Source: JAVVHH01 sp963848035 (GTDB lineage Bacteria; Pseudomonadota; Alphaproteobacteria; Acetobacterales; Acetobacteraceae). Taken from it: a DNA stretch of 64,000 nt. Shown one piece after another: positions 55,855 to 64,000 of this stretch (its first letter is position 1; every line of letters starts with the position of its first letter). Made by a program: the position numbers and the translations under genes. The notes beneath the pieces are model-generated. The model ran no database searches. It saw nothing but the letters and a program-made list of their open reading frames with translations, and had not been told where the DNA came from. The stretch lies in NCBI GenBank assembly GCA_963848035.1, contig CAWKCD010000002.1, positions 79,874 to 143,873 on the forward strand. Reading direction: 5' to 3'.

Positions 55855-55891
55855 CCCGGAACCCGCGATCGGACTGGCGCGTATCGAACAA

Positions 55892-57319
55892 ATGAGTGCA
55901 ACCAGCGATCGCGGCCTCTGGAGCCGCAAGCCGATCACCAGCTCGGACAAGGACCCCCTCACCCGCAGTCTCGGTCCCTTCAGCATCATCGCCATCGGCA
56001 TCGGCGCCATCGTCGGCGCCGGCATCTTCGTCCTCACCGGCACCGCCGCCGCCCAATACGCCGGCCCGGCCATCATGCTCTCCTTCCTGCTCGCCGCCGT
56101 CGCCTGCGCCCTCGTCGGCCTCTCCTACGCCGAACTCGCCTCCTTCCTCCCCGTCAGCGGCAGCGCCTATGCCTACGCCTACGCCGCCATCGGCGAGCTC
56201 CCCGCCTGGATCATCGGCTGGGACCTGATGCTCGAATACGCCATGGGCGCCGCCACCGTCGCCTCCGGTTGGTCCGGCTACGTCACGAGCCTGCTCAAGA
56301 CCCTCGGCATCGAACTCCCCGCCGCGCTCACCGCCGCCCCCTTCTCCGCCCCCGGCGCCATCTTCAACCTCCCCGCCGCCGCCATCGTCCTCCTGCTCAC
56401 CGCCGGCCTGATCATGGGTACGCGCAACTCGTCACGCTTCAACAACGTCATGGTCTGCCTCAAGCTCGCCGTCGTCGTGGCCTTCATCGCCCTCGGCGCC
56501 TTCCACGTCGACTCCAGCAACTGGCACCCGCTGATCCCCGACAACACCGGCGAGTTCGGTCATTTCGGCTGGAGCGGCATCCTGCGCGGCGCCTCCGTCG
56601 TGTTCTTCGCCTTCATCGGCTTCGACGCCGTCTCCACCACGGCCCAGGAAGCGCTCCGCCCGCAACGCGACGTCCCCGTCGGCATCCTCGGCTCGCTCGC
56701 GATCTGCACGCTGCTCTACATCGCCGTCTCCGCCGTCCTCACCGGCCTGGTCCCCTTCGCCCAACTCGACGTGCCCGACCCGATCGCCAAGGGCGTCGAC
56801 GTCATCGGCATCGCCTGGTTCGCCGGGCTCATCAAGCTCGCCGCCCTCATCGGCCTGACCACGGTGATCCTGGTCCTGCTGTTCGGCCAGGCGCGCATCC
56901 TCTTCGCCATGGCCGGCGACGGCCTGCTCCCGCCGCTCTTCGCCCGTGTCCACCCGACCCTCGGCACCCCCTACCGCAGCCAGCTCATCATCGGCGCCGT
57001 CGTCGCCGCACTCGCCGGCCTCGTGCCCATCGGCATCCTCGGCGAGATGGTCAGCATCGGCACCCTGTTCGCGTTCATCCTGGTCTGCATCGCCGTCATC
57101 CACCTGCGGCGCACCCAGCCCGCCCAGCCGCGCCCGTTCCGCGCCCCCGCCGTCCCCTATCTTCCGGGGCTCGGCATCGCGTTCTGCCTGTTGCTGATGC
57201 TCGGCCTGCCGCTGCTCACCTGGGTCCGCCTGGTGGTCTGGCTCGCGATCGGCCTGGCCGTCTACGCCGCCTACGGCCGGCACCACTCCGCTGTCCGGAA
57301 CGGCGCCTCGCCCCGGTAA
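55892..57319 (+). CDS. APC-family amino acid permease
   Basis: Secondary transporter of 475 aa with about twelve membrane segments. The first helix carries IIAIGIGAIVGAGIFVLTGTAA, the usual substrate-site glycine motif of cationic amino acid-type APC permeases. Other features: SFLPVSGSAYAYAYAAIGELPAW and FFAFIGFDAVSTTAQEA. It starts 37 bp after LivF on the same strand and may share its transcript, giving a second uptake route for related substrates. Confidence 0.93.
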   Translation: MSATSDRGLWSRKPITSSDKDPLTRSLGPFSIIAIGIGAIVGAGIFVLTGTAAAQYAGPAIMLSFLLAAVACALVGLSYAELASFLPVSGSAYAYAYAAIGELPAWIIGWDLMLEYAMGAATVASGWSGYVTSLLKTLGIELPAALTAAPFSAPGAIFNLPAAAIVLLLTAGLIMGTRNSSRFNNVMVCLKLAVVVAFIALGAFHVDSSNWHPLIPDNTGEFGHFGWSGILRGASVVFFAFIGFDAVSTTAQEALRPQRDVPVGILGSLAICTLLYIAVSAVLTGLVPFAQLDVPDPIAKGVDVIGIAWFAGLIKLAALIGLTTVILVLLFGQARILFAMAGDGLLPPLFARVHPTLGTPYRSQLIIGAVVAALAGLVPIGILGEMVSIGTLFAFILVCIAVIHLRRTQPAQPRPFRAPAVPYLPGLGIAFCLLLMLGLPLLTWVRLVVWLAIGLAVYAAYGRHHSAVRNGASPR

Positions 57320-57380
57320 TTCATGTTAAATTTACCTTCAGCGCGTAACCTGCACTTGCGGTGTCCAGGAACGGCTGTCG

Positions 57381-59201
57381 ATGAGTTTGCTGAAAAGAGT
57401 TAGTTTTAGGTCGAAGCTGCTCCTGCTCATGGCCGTCTCCGCCTTGGCCGTCGCCGTCTCCGTCGGCAGCAGTGGCGTGATCATGCGCGCCCGCATGGTC
57501 GAGGATCGTGCCGACAAACTCGGCGCCGTCGTCGCGTCCGTCCTATCGGTGGCTCAGGGATACGAAGCTCAGATCGCCGCCGGCCAGCTCACCCGCGAGC
57601 AGGCCATGGCCCGCCTCACCGACGTGATCCGCACCCTCCGCTTCGACGGCGGCAGCGGCTACATCCTCGCCCAGCGCGACGGCATCACCATCGTCCACGG
57701 CACCGATCCGAAACGCGACAACAAACCCTCTACCGCCACCCTGTCCGACGGCCGTGACCGCTGGGCCGCCATCGTCGACGCCCTCAAGGACCGGGACAAC
57801 GCCTATATCGCCTACGCCCTGCCCGTCCCCGGCAAGTCGCAGCCGGAATCCAAGCTCGCCTACGTCGCCCGCTTCAAGCCGTGGGACCTCGTCTTCCTCG
57901 CCGGCGCCAATACCGACGATCTCGACGCCGAATTCAAGGCGACCACGATCAAGCTGGGAGGCCTCGGCGGCCTCGTCATCCTCATCGCCGTGCTGATCGC
58001 CTGGTCGATCAACCGCGACATCTGCGGCGGCGTCGGCGCCCTCATCCTCTCGCTTGACCGTCTCACCGCCAACGACCTCGATGACGCGGTGCCGGGGCAG
58101 GACCGCGGCGACGAACTCGGTCGAATGGCAGCCTCCCTCCGCCAATTGCAGGAATCCCTCAAGCAGAAGCTGCGCCTCGAAAGCGAAGCCGAAGCCATCC
58201 AGCTGCGCCTCGCCCAGGAGCAGCGCGCCATCGAGAACGAGCGGCAGGAAGCGGCCGCGAAACAGGCCGCCGTGATCCGCGAACTCGGCGCCGGTCTGTC
58301 GCGCCTATCCGCCGGCGACCTCGCGACCGAGATCGAAGATCCGTTCCACGCCGAATACGAACAGCTCCGCCAAGATTACAACAGCGCCCTCGAGAACGTC
58401 CGCTCCGCCATCGCCGAGATCGTCACCAGCGCCGGCGAACTCCGCTCCGGCGCCCAGGAGATCACCCAGGCCGCCGACGACCTCAGCCGCCGCACCGAGC
58501 AGCAGGCCGCCAGCCTCCAGGAAACCGCCACCACCATGGGCGAGATCACCCAGGCCGTGCAGCGCACCGCCCAAGGCGTCGGCAGCGCCCGCGAAGCCGT
58601 CGCCTCGGCCCGCTCCGTCGCCGACCGTTCCGGCGCCGTGGTCACCACCGCCGTCGAAGCCATGGGCGCGATCGCCCATTCCGCCGGCGAGATCAGCCAG
58701 ATCATCTCCGTCATCGACGAGATCGCCTTCCAGACCAACCTCTTGGCGCTCAACGCCGGTGTCGAAGCCGCCCGCGCCGGCGACGCCGGCCGAGGCTTCG
58801 CCGTCGTCGCCTCCGAAGTCCGCGCCCTCGCGCAACGATCCAGCGAAGCCGCCCGCGAGATCAAGATCCTCATCGCCAACAGCTCCGACCAGGTCGGCCG
58901 CGGCGTATCCCTCGTCGGCGACACCGGCCGCTCCCTCGCCGACATCGTCGACCAGGTCGCCGCGATCGACGGCGTCGTCGCCCAGATCGCGTCCGCCGCC
59001 AAGGAGCAGTCGAGCGGCCTCGGCGAAGTCAACATCGCCATCTCGGCAATGGATCAGGTCACCCAGCAGAACGCCGCCATGGTCGAGCAATCCACCGCCG
59101 CCAGCTACTCGCTGGTCGAACAATCCACCCGCCTCGTCGAACTCACCGAACGCTTCCGCCTCACCGCCAGCCCCCGCCCCGGCACCCGCCGCGCCGCCTG
59201 A
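57381..59201 (+). CDS. Methyl-accepting chemotaxis protein with Cache sensor domain
   Basis: Chemoreceptor of 606 aa. First membrane segment 13-35, a periplasmic single-Cache domain (about 36-190; FDGGSGYILAQRDGITIVHGTDP), second segment about 191-213, a HAMP linker, a long charged coiled coil (about 265-300), a second HAMP-like segment, and the signalling domain with the conserved hairpin tip DEIAFQTNLLALNAGVEAARAG. Glu/Gln pairs suitable for methylation flank it; no C-terminal CheR-binding pentapeptide is present. Single-Cache receptors often bind small organic acids, which suits this catabolic region. No che genes lie nearby. Confidence 0.95.
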   Translation: MSLLKRVSFRSKLLLLMAVSALAVAVSVGSSGVIMRARMVEDRADKLGAVVASVLSVAQGYEAQIAAGQLTREQAMARLTDVIRTLRFDGGSGYILAQRDGITIVHGTDPKRDNKPSTATLSDGRDRWAAIVDALKDRDNAYIAYALPVPGKSQPESKLAYVARFKPWDLVFLAGANTDDLDAEFKATTIKLGGLGGLVILIAVLIAWSINRDICGGVGALILSLDRLTANDLDDAVPGQDRGDELGRMAASLRQLQESLKQKLRLESEAEAIQLRLAQEQRAIENERQEAAAKQAAVIRELGAGLSRLSAGDLATEIEDPFHAEYEQLRQDYNSALENVRSAIAEIVTSAGELRSGAQEITQAADDLSRRTEQQAASLQETATTMGEITQAVQRTAQGVGSAREAVASARSVADRSGAVVTTAVEAMGAIAHSAGEISQIISVIDEIAFQTNLLALNAGVEAARAGDAGRGFAVVASEVRALAQRSSEAAREIKILIANSSDQVGRGVSLVGDTGRSLADIVDQVAAIDGVVAQIASAAKEQSSGLGEVNIAISAMDQVTQQNAAMVEQSTAASYSLVEQSTRLVELTERFRLTASPRPGTRRAA

Positions 59202-59204
59202 AGC

Positions 59205-59678
59205 TTACTGAGCCATTCGCCCCGCCGCGCTCGCCCGCTCTCCCTTCGCCGGAAGCAGCGTCCCCACCAACCCCAACCCGAACCGCGGCATGTTCACGTA
59301 GATCGCCTCCCGATGACCCGGCGGTACGACATACGTCTCGTGCCAGATCCCCACATCCCCGCTCGTCCCCACGCTCCGGTTGAACGCCCGCCACCCCGGC
59401 AAATGCGCCCCCGCCTCGCTCCGCGCATACGCCTGCAGATGCGCAGCACTCCGCCAATACTGCACCAGCATCGCGCTGCGCAGCCCGAAATGCCCCCGCC
59501 ACGACAGCAATCCCAGCGACGGATCCCGCTCCAGCTCCGCCAGCATCCGCGGCATCGCCCGCAACACCGGCAGCCACTTCCAGAACTTCCAGAACCGGTT
59601 CAGCCGCATCCCGATCAGGAACACCACCACATCGCCCTCGACCTCGGCGCAGACCCGCTCCGCGATGATCTCGCTCAT
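59205..59678 (-). CDS. DUF4188 family protein (putative monooxygenase)
   Basis: Protein of 157 aa starting MSEIIAERVCAEVEGDVVVF. Features: FLIGMRLNRFWKFWKWLPVL, LSWRGHFGLRSAMLVQYWRS, and FNRSVGTSGDVGIWHETYVV, a dimeric ferredoxin-like fold as in the haem-degrading and monooxygenase-like DUF4188 proteins. It overlaps the Rieske gene stop (ATGA), so the two are probably co-translated. The long open frame continuing upstream is the out-of-frame Rieske N-terminus. Confidence 0.85.
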   Translation of the reverse strand: MSEIIAERVCAEVEGDVVVFLIGMRLNRFWKFWKWLPVLRAMPRMLAELERDPSLGLLSWRGHFGLRSAMLVQYWRSAAHLQAYARSEAGAHLPGWRAFNRSVGTSGDVGIWHETYVVPPGHREAIYVNMPRFGLGLVGTLLPAKGERASAAGRMAQ

Positions 59679-60779
59679 CCCGCCGCCATCTCGCGCGCCA
59701 CCCGCCCCCGGAACCAGGCCCCGCTCCGCTCCCACAACGGCGAAACCTCCGGCTGATCCCCCGCCGCCGGCGACACCTGCGCCGCCTGCCACGACACCAC
59801 CACCCCGAAATCCTGCCGCTGCAACCGGTCCCAACTCGCCAGCAGCCCCGTCCGCGCCGCCTCCCACCGCGGATCCGTCGCCCCCTCCCCCACGAAATAC
59901 GCGCTCATCACCTCGCGCGTCAGCGCCGGCCCCACCGGATCGAGCCGGATGAACAGCAAATGCCCCGCCACCAGCTCCACCAGCGTGTTCGGATACAACA
60001 CCAGGATGTCCTGCCCCGCCCGCTCCCGCGCCGGCAGCCCGGCGAACACCGGCATGTCCAGATCGCCCTTGTCCTTCTCCACCCCGCCCGCCCGATAACT
60101 GATCCCGAACGCCGTCTCCCCCGCATTCACGTCGTCGTAATTCTTCGCCTGCGCCACCGTCCCCAAGCTGCGGATGCAGGAACGGCAAGTGGTAAGTATC
60201 CAAGAAGTTCTGCACCACCAGCTTCCAATTCGCCGCCACCTCGTACGGCGCATGCCCGCCATACCGTAACGACCCCAGATCGTAAGCCGCCCACCGCGCA
60301 GCGAGCGGCGCGATATGCTCCTCGAAGCTCGCCCCCTCCGCCGCCACCCGCACGAACACCTGGTCGCACCAAACCGCCGTCGCCACCGGCAACAACCCGA
60401 ACCGCCCCGGCTCGAACCCCGCCTCCGCCGTCCCGTCCGCCGCATCCCAATGGGGCGTCCGCAACAACGCCCCGTCCAGCCCATACCCCCACCCATGGAA
60501 CGGACAGCTCAACACCGGCCGCGCCTGCACCGGCCCCGCCACCAGCAGACACCCCCGATGCCGGCACACATTGTGGAACCCGCGCACCGACCCGTCCCGC
60601 TGCCGCACCACCACCACCGGCAGCCCGGCCACCGACACCGGCACCGCATCCCCCGCCCCCGGGATCTCGTGCCCGCCCGCCACATGCACCCAGTTCCGCG
60701 CGAACACCGCCCGCTGCTCCGCCGCGAAATATTCCGCGTCGAAATAAGCCCGCCCCGGCAGCTCCCGCAGCATATTCAT
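59675..60779 (-). pseudogene. Rieske aromatic ring-hydroxylating oxygenase alpha subunit, one frame shift
   Basis: Corrected product about 367 aa. The Rieske cluster motif is CRHRGCLLVAGPV followed by CPFHGWGY; the mononuclear iron ligands lie in NFLDTYHLPFLHPQLG. Immediately after, an extra C in CCCC (60161-60164) shifts the frame; with three C the protein continues TVAQAKNYDDVNAGETAFGI through VAREMAAG. The catalytic parts on either side are complete. It would hydroxylate or demethylate an aromatic or quaternary amine compound; a separate reductase is not encoded here. Confidence 0.88.
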
Positions 60780-61738
60780 TTCAATAACGTCGCTTTCAGG
60801 AACCCCATCACATCCGCCCGAACCGCCTCCGCCGCCACCGGATTATGCCCCACATGCGCCCCGACCGCGACGCAAGGATCGCTCTTGATCGAATAGACCT
60901 GCCCCGACTGCGCATCCAGCAACGTCCCGCCCGGCCCCTCCTTGATGCGGCAATTCCGCGTGCTCTGCGCCGTCGGCACCGCAACCAGCGTCGGGCTCGT
61001 CGGCGTGTCGAACCCGTGCTGGCTGTCCGGATATTCGGTCAGCGCGATGTCCGCCCCCGCCGCCTTCCAGCGCGGCACCAGATCCCGGCACGCCGCCGGA
61101 TTGACGTAATCGTCGCTGCTGCCGTGATAGAGCCGGATCGGCGCCGCCCCCACCTTCTCGTCGTCATACGTCACGTTGCACGGCGTATAGAACCCGACAT
61201 GCGCCGCGAACCGGTTCTCGCTGCCGAAGCTCTTCCGGAACCGCTCCACCGCCGAATACACCGCCGGCACCGCCCCCTTCGAGAACCCCCACACCGCGAT
61301 CCGGTCCGCCCGGATCCGCGGATCCGCCGCCAACACGTCCAGCGCCCGATACGCATCGACCGTCATCGACAGCGAATTGAGCTGGTCCTGATCCGCCACC
61401 GTCGAAACGATGTGCCGCCCCGAGAACGCATCCAGGATGAACGCCGCGATCCCCGCCTCGTTCAGCACATGCGCCCACATGTCCGGCCCCGACCCGATCC
61501 CCCCCGACCCATGGATCAGCACCACCGCCGGCACCTTCCCCGTCGCCCCCAGCGGCAACCGCAACTCCCCGCCCAGCAGCACCGCCGGCCCCGTCTTCTC
61601 GCCTTTCAGGAACGCCTCGAGCGACACCGTCTGTGACGTCACCGGCACGATCTCGATCCGCCCCGGCCAAGCGCTCCCCTGCGCCATCGCCGCCCCCGCC
61701 ACCCCGCACGCCAGCAACGCCGCCATCAAATACTTCAT
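60776..61738 (-). CDS. Secreted alpha/beta hydrolase, dienelactone hydrolase-like
   Basis: Protein of 320 aa with a signal peptide (MKYLMAALLACGVAGAAMAQG). Features: oxyanion region VVLIHGSGGIGSGPDMWA, nucleophile elbow GFSKGA (Ser), Asp in HGSSDDYVNPAACRDL, and His in DSQHGFDTP. Serine replaces the Cys of true dienelactone hydrolases, so an esterase or lactonase function is likelier. Overlaps the Rieske gene start by four bases. Four Cys in the mature part could form disulfides in the periplasm. Confidence 0.88.
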   Translation of the reverse strand: MKYLMAALLACGVAGAAMAQGSAWPGRIEIVPVTSQTVSLEAFLKGEKTGPAVLLGGELRLPLGATGKVPAVVLIHGSGGIGSGPDMWAHVLNEAGIAAFILDAFSGRHIVSTVADQDQLNSLSMTVDAYRALDVLAADPRIRADRIAVWGFSKGAVPAVYSAVERFRKSFGSENRFAAHVGFYTPCNVTYDDEKVGAAPIRLYHGSSDDYVNPAACRDLVPRWKAAGADIALTEYPDSQHGFDTPTSPTLVAVPTAQSTRNCRIKEGPGGTLLDAQSGQVYSIKSDPCVAVGAHVGHNPVAAEAVRADVMGFLKATLLK

Positions 61739-61756
61739 CTCGTTCCCCCTCGCGGT

Positions 61757-63223
61757 CTAACAGCCGCAATAACGATTGATGTGCCACGCCTGCGACGCCA
61801 ACGCCGGACAGAAATCCGCCACCACCGCCGCCACGCACTCGAAATTCGCCCGCTTCCCCGCGTTCCGCTCCCGCATCGCGTCCCGCGCCGCCGCCGCCTC
61901 CCGCGCCAGCTTCCGCAGATCCACCGTCAGCAGCCTACCCTCCCGCACCACGAACCGCCCCCCGATCATCACCGCATCGACGCTCGTCCCATCCTCCCCC
62001 ATCACCACCTGATTGACCGGATCGTTCAGCGGCATCAGCGTCGGCTTCTCCATATCCAGGAACACGATATCCGCCGCGAACCCCGCCGCGATCCGCCCGA
62101 TGTGGTCCATCCCCAACGCCCGCGCGCTCCCCACCGTCGCCGCCGCCAACACCTCCCCGTTCCGCACCCAAAACCGCGGATCCGGCCCCCGCGCATGCGA
62201 CCCGGCCGCCGCGAAATGCATCGCCCCATACATGTTCAGATTGTCCGAACAAGTCGCCGCATCCGTCCCGATCCCGACATTCACCCCCGCCCGCAGCATC
62301 CCCGCGAAATCCGCCACCCCGTTCCCCAGCCGCATGTTGCTCGCCGGGTTGTGCGCCACCGACGCGCCATGCCCCGCCAGGATCTTCCAATCCTCCCCGT
62401 CCAGCCAAACCCCATGCGCCGCCGTGAACCGCGGACCGATCACCCCCAGCCCATCCAGATGCGCCGCCAGCGACCGCCCATACCGCGCCGCCCCCACCAC
62501 CGCCTGCACCTTCGATTCCGCCACATGGCTATGCACGCCCACCCCGAACGCCTCGGCCAGATCCCGGCACGCCACGAGGAACTCGTCCCGGCAATGGATC
62601 GGGATCGTCGGCGCCACCGCCGGCCGAACCCAATCCCGGTCCCACCGCCACGCCTGCAACACCGCCCGCAGCCCCGCGACCGTCTCCTCCCAAGCCGGCA
62701 GCGTCGGCTGCGCCGGCACCAGCGCCCCCAAGCCCGGCACCGCCTCGTACAGCGTCATGTCCGCCACCATCGGCGCGATCACCGCCCGCATCCCCACCGA
62801 CCGATACCCCTCCGCCACCGCATCGATCCCGTCCACCGTCGGCCCCGGATTCTCCACGAACAGATCGTACGCCGCGGTGCACCCCTTCAGCACCATCTCC
62901 GCCGCCCCGATCGTCGCCGCCAGCCGCTTCTCCGCCGCGCTGACCATGCCCCCGATCCAAGGATTGGCCGCCAGCAACAGCTCGAGCGTCCACCCATCCC
63001 CCATCGACTTGCCCAGATTGCCGTGCCCATGCGTATGCGCATTCACCAGCCCCGGATGCAGCAGCCGGTGCGACGCATCGATCACCGCCGCCCCCTCCGG
63101 CGCCGCCATCCCCGGCGCCCCCACCTCGACGATCCGCCCGTCCCGCACCAGGATGTCCGCCGCCCCCAGATACGTCGCCGCATCCAGAACCAGCCCGCCG
63201 CGAATGATCGATGTATCCGTCAT
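61757..63223 (-). CDS. Amidohydrolase of the cytosine deaminase/chlorohydrolase (ATZ/TRZ) family
   Basis: Metal-dependent hydrolase of 488 aa. The ATG at 63223 (MTDTSIIRGGLVLDAATYLG) is chosen over a longer open frame crossing the divergent gene. Metal motifs: VNAHTHGHGNLGKSMGDGW near 65, VHSHVAESKVQAV, AHGVWLDGEDW, and the Asp in GIGTDAATCSDNLNMY. The C-terminal end has an unusual Cys/His-rich tail (CVAAVVADFCPALAS, then HINRYCGC). The substrate could be an N-heterocycle, S-adenosylhomocysteine-like nucleoside or guanine-type compound; not determinable. Confidence 0.88.
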   Translation of the reverse strand: MTDTSIIRGGLVLDAATYLGAADILVRDGRIVEVGAPGMAAPEGAAVIDASHRLLHPGLVNAHTHGHGNLGKSMGDGWTLELLLAANPWIGGMVSAAEKRLAATIGAAEMVLKGCTAAYDLFVENPGPTVDGIDAVAEGYRSVGMRAVIAPMVADMTLYEAVPGLGALVPAQPTLPAWEETVAGLRAVLQAWRWDRDWVRPAVAPTIPIHCRDEFLVACRDLAEAFGVGVHSHVAESKVQAVVGAARYGRSLAAHLDGLGVIGPRFTAAHGVWLDGEDWKILAGHGASVAHNPASNMRLGNGVADFAGMLRAGVNVGIGTDAATCSDNLNMYGAMHFAAAGSHARGPDPRFWVRNGEVLAAATVGSARALGMDHIGRIAAGFAADIVFLDMEKPTLMPLNDPVNQVVMGEDGTSVDAVMIGGRFVVREGRLLTVDLRKLAREAAAARDAMRERNAGKRANFECVAAVVADFCPALASQAWHINRYCGC

Positions 63224-63271
63224 CCCGAAAACGTCGCACGCTCCCGCTTTCGAAACAACGCAGAGCGCCCC

Positions 63272-64000
63272 ATGCCCCTCACCGCAAAGACCGCCATCGT
63301 CACCGGCGCCGCCGGCGGCATCGGCGCCGAGATCGCCCGCACCTTCGCCCACGCCGGCGCCAACCTCGTCCTCGCCGACCGCAACCTCGAGGCCGCCGCC
63401 GCGCTCGCCGCCACCCTCCCCCGCGCCAGCGCCGTCCATGTCGACATCACCGACCCCGCCTCCGCCCGCGCCATGGCCGCCGCCACTCTGGAGACCCACG
63501 GCGCCATCGACATCCTCATCGCCTGCGCCGGCCTGGACGCCCCCCGCGGCATCGCCTGGGACGAACCCGACGACCTCTGGCGCCTCGTCATCGACACCGA
63601 CCTCTCCGGCGCCTGGTGGACCGCCAAGGCCGTCATCCCCACCATGATCGCCCAGAATGCAGGCCGCATCGTCTTCATCGGCTCCGTCGCCAGCCGCCGC
63701 GCCAACCGCACCACCACCGTCGCCTACAACGCCGCCAAAGCCGGCCTCAACGGCCTAGCCATCGGCCTGGCGAAGCAACTCGAACCCCACCAGATCCTCG
63801 TCAACACCATCGCCCCCGGCCCCACCGGCAACACCGGCGAACCCATGACCCCCGCCGAGATCGAAGCCGAAAACGCCCTCTACCCCCTAGGCCTCGGCGG
63901 CCCCACCCCCATCGCCCAAGCCTGCCTCTACCTCGCCGGCCCCACCGGCGCCTGGATCAGCGGCACCATCCTCAACGTCAGCGGCGGCCGCTGGCACGGC
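63272..64000 (+). CDS. SDR-family oxidoreductase, cut by the window end
   Basis: Classical short-chain dehydrogenase; 243 codons are visible, ending GGRWHG with no stop, so only a few residues are missing. Seen: the nucleotide motif TGAAGGIGAEIARTF, ACAGLD (NAG-type motif), catalytic Ser in GSVASRRAN, and the YNAAK active-site pair. Divergent from the amidohydrolase gene across 48 bp. It probably oxidises a hydroxyl group of a catabolic intermediate; a 3-oxoacyl reductase-like role is the default for this family. Confidence 0.92.
   Translation, partial: MPLTAKTAIVTGAAGGIGAEIARTFAHAGANLVLADRNLEAAAALAATLPRASAVHVDITDPASARAMAAATLETHGAIDILIACAGLDAPRGIAWDEPDDLWRLVIDTDLSGAWWTAKAVIPTMIAQNAGRIVFIGSVASRRANRTTTVAYNAAKAGLNGLAIGLAKQLEPHQILVNTIAPGPTGNTGEPMTPAEIEAENALYPLGLGGPTPIAQACLYLAGPTGAWISGTILNVSGGRWHG

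Noticed and set aside
61757..63499. 580-codon version of the amidohydrolase
   Set aside because: The added N-terminus is antisense to the start of the SDR gene and is Gly-rich; the ATG at 63223 starts the conserved domain.

Overview
The window is very GC-rich, with almost every third codon position G or C. It is densely packed with metabolic genes and transporters of alphaproteobacterial type. The polyol ABC cluster, several branched-chain amino-acid-type (Liv) transporters, a fused TRAP transporter and the membrane-anchored cytochrome c/molybdenum hydroxylase module suggest a soil or rhizosphere member of Rhodospirillales/Acetobacteraceae. That placement is inferred; no rRNA, tRNA or phylogenetic marker is present.

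Layout. 0-2.7 kb: hybrid sensor kinase (minus). 2.9-9.0 kb: polyol uptake and catabolism (mannitol-type dehydrogenase, ABC binding protein, two permeases, xylulokinase) with no ABC ATPase. 9.0-12.6 kb: an AT-richer island holding one large P-loop ATPase gene, broken by an in-frame stop, a frameshift, an IS630 insertion and a second in-frame stop. 12.6-13.3 kb: a REP-associated Y1 transposase flanked by perfect 30-nt inverted REP copies. 13.3-24.1 kb: a long minus-strand group (ureohydrolase, peptide-type binding protein, DUF1932 dehydrogenase, shikimate-dehydrogenase-like protein, Liv transporter, Liv binding protein, PDC-lactonase-like amidohydrolase, dihydroxyphthalate-decarboxylase-like protein), divergent from a gentisate-dioxygenase-like cupin. 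25.3-25.8 kb: a damaged CcdAB-like pair. 25.9-34.2 kb: hydroxyacid dehydrogenase, TRAP DctQM fusion, triheme cytochrome c, 2Fe-2S subunit, molybdopterin subunit and a shattered gamma-glutamyltransferase. 34.2-50.1 kb: SPL-like radical SAM protein, GST, N-carbamoylase, hydantoin-racemase-like protein, amidohydrolase, DUF1989, two-subunit N,N-dimethylformamidase, polyamine-type ABC transporter, class III aminotransferase, flavin monooxygenase and D-2-hydroxyacid dehydrogenase. 50.2-57.3 kb: a second Liv transporter and an APC permease. 57.4-64 kb: chemoreceptor, Rieske oxygenase, DUF4188 protein, dienelactone-hydrolase-like protein, amidohydrolase and an SDR cut by the window end.

Read together, the window is a catabolic region for polyols, aromatic or heterocyclic acids and amide or ureido nitrogen compounds, each block paired with its own uptake system.

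A pattern runs across it: at least seven otherwise well-conserved genes are broken by what look like single surplus bases, usually one extra base in a short run. The same lesion explains the apparent fusion of LivH to LivM-LivG-LivF. This one-sided pattern suggests uncorrected base-calling errors more than ordinary decay, so 'pseudogene' calls outside the 9-12.6 kb island should be read with that in mind.
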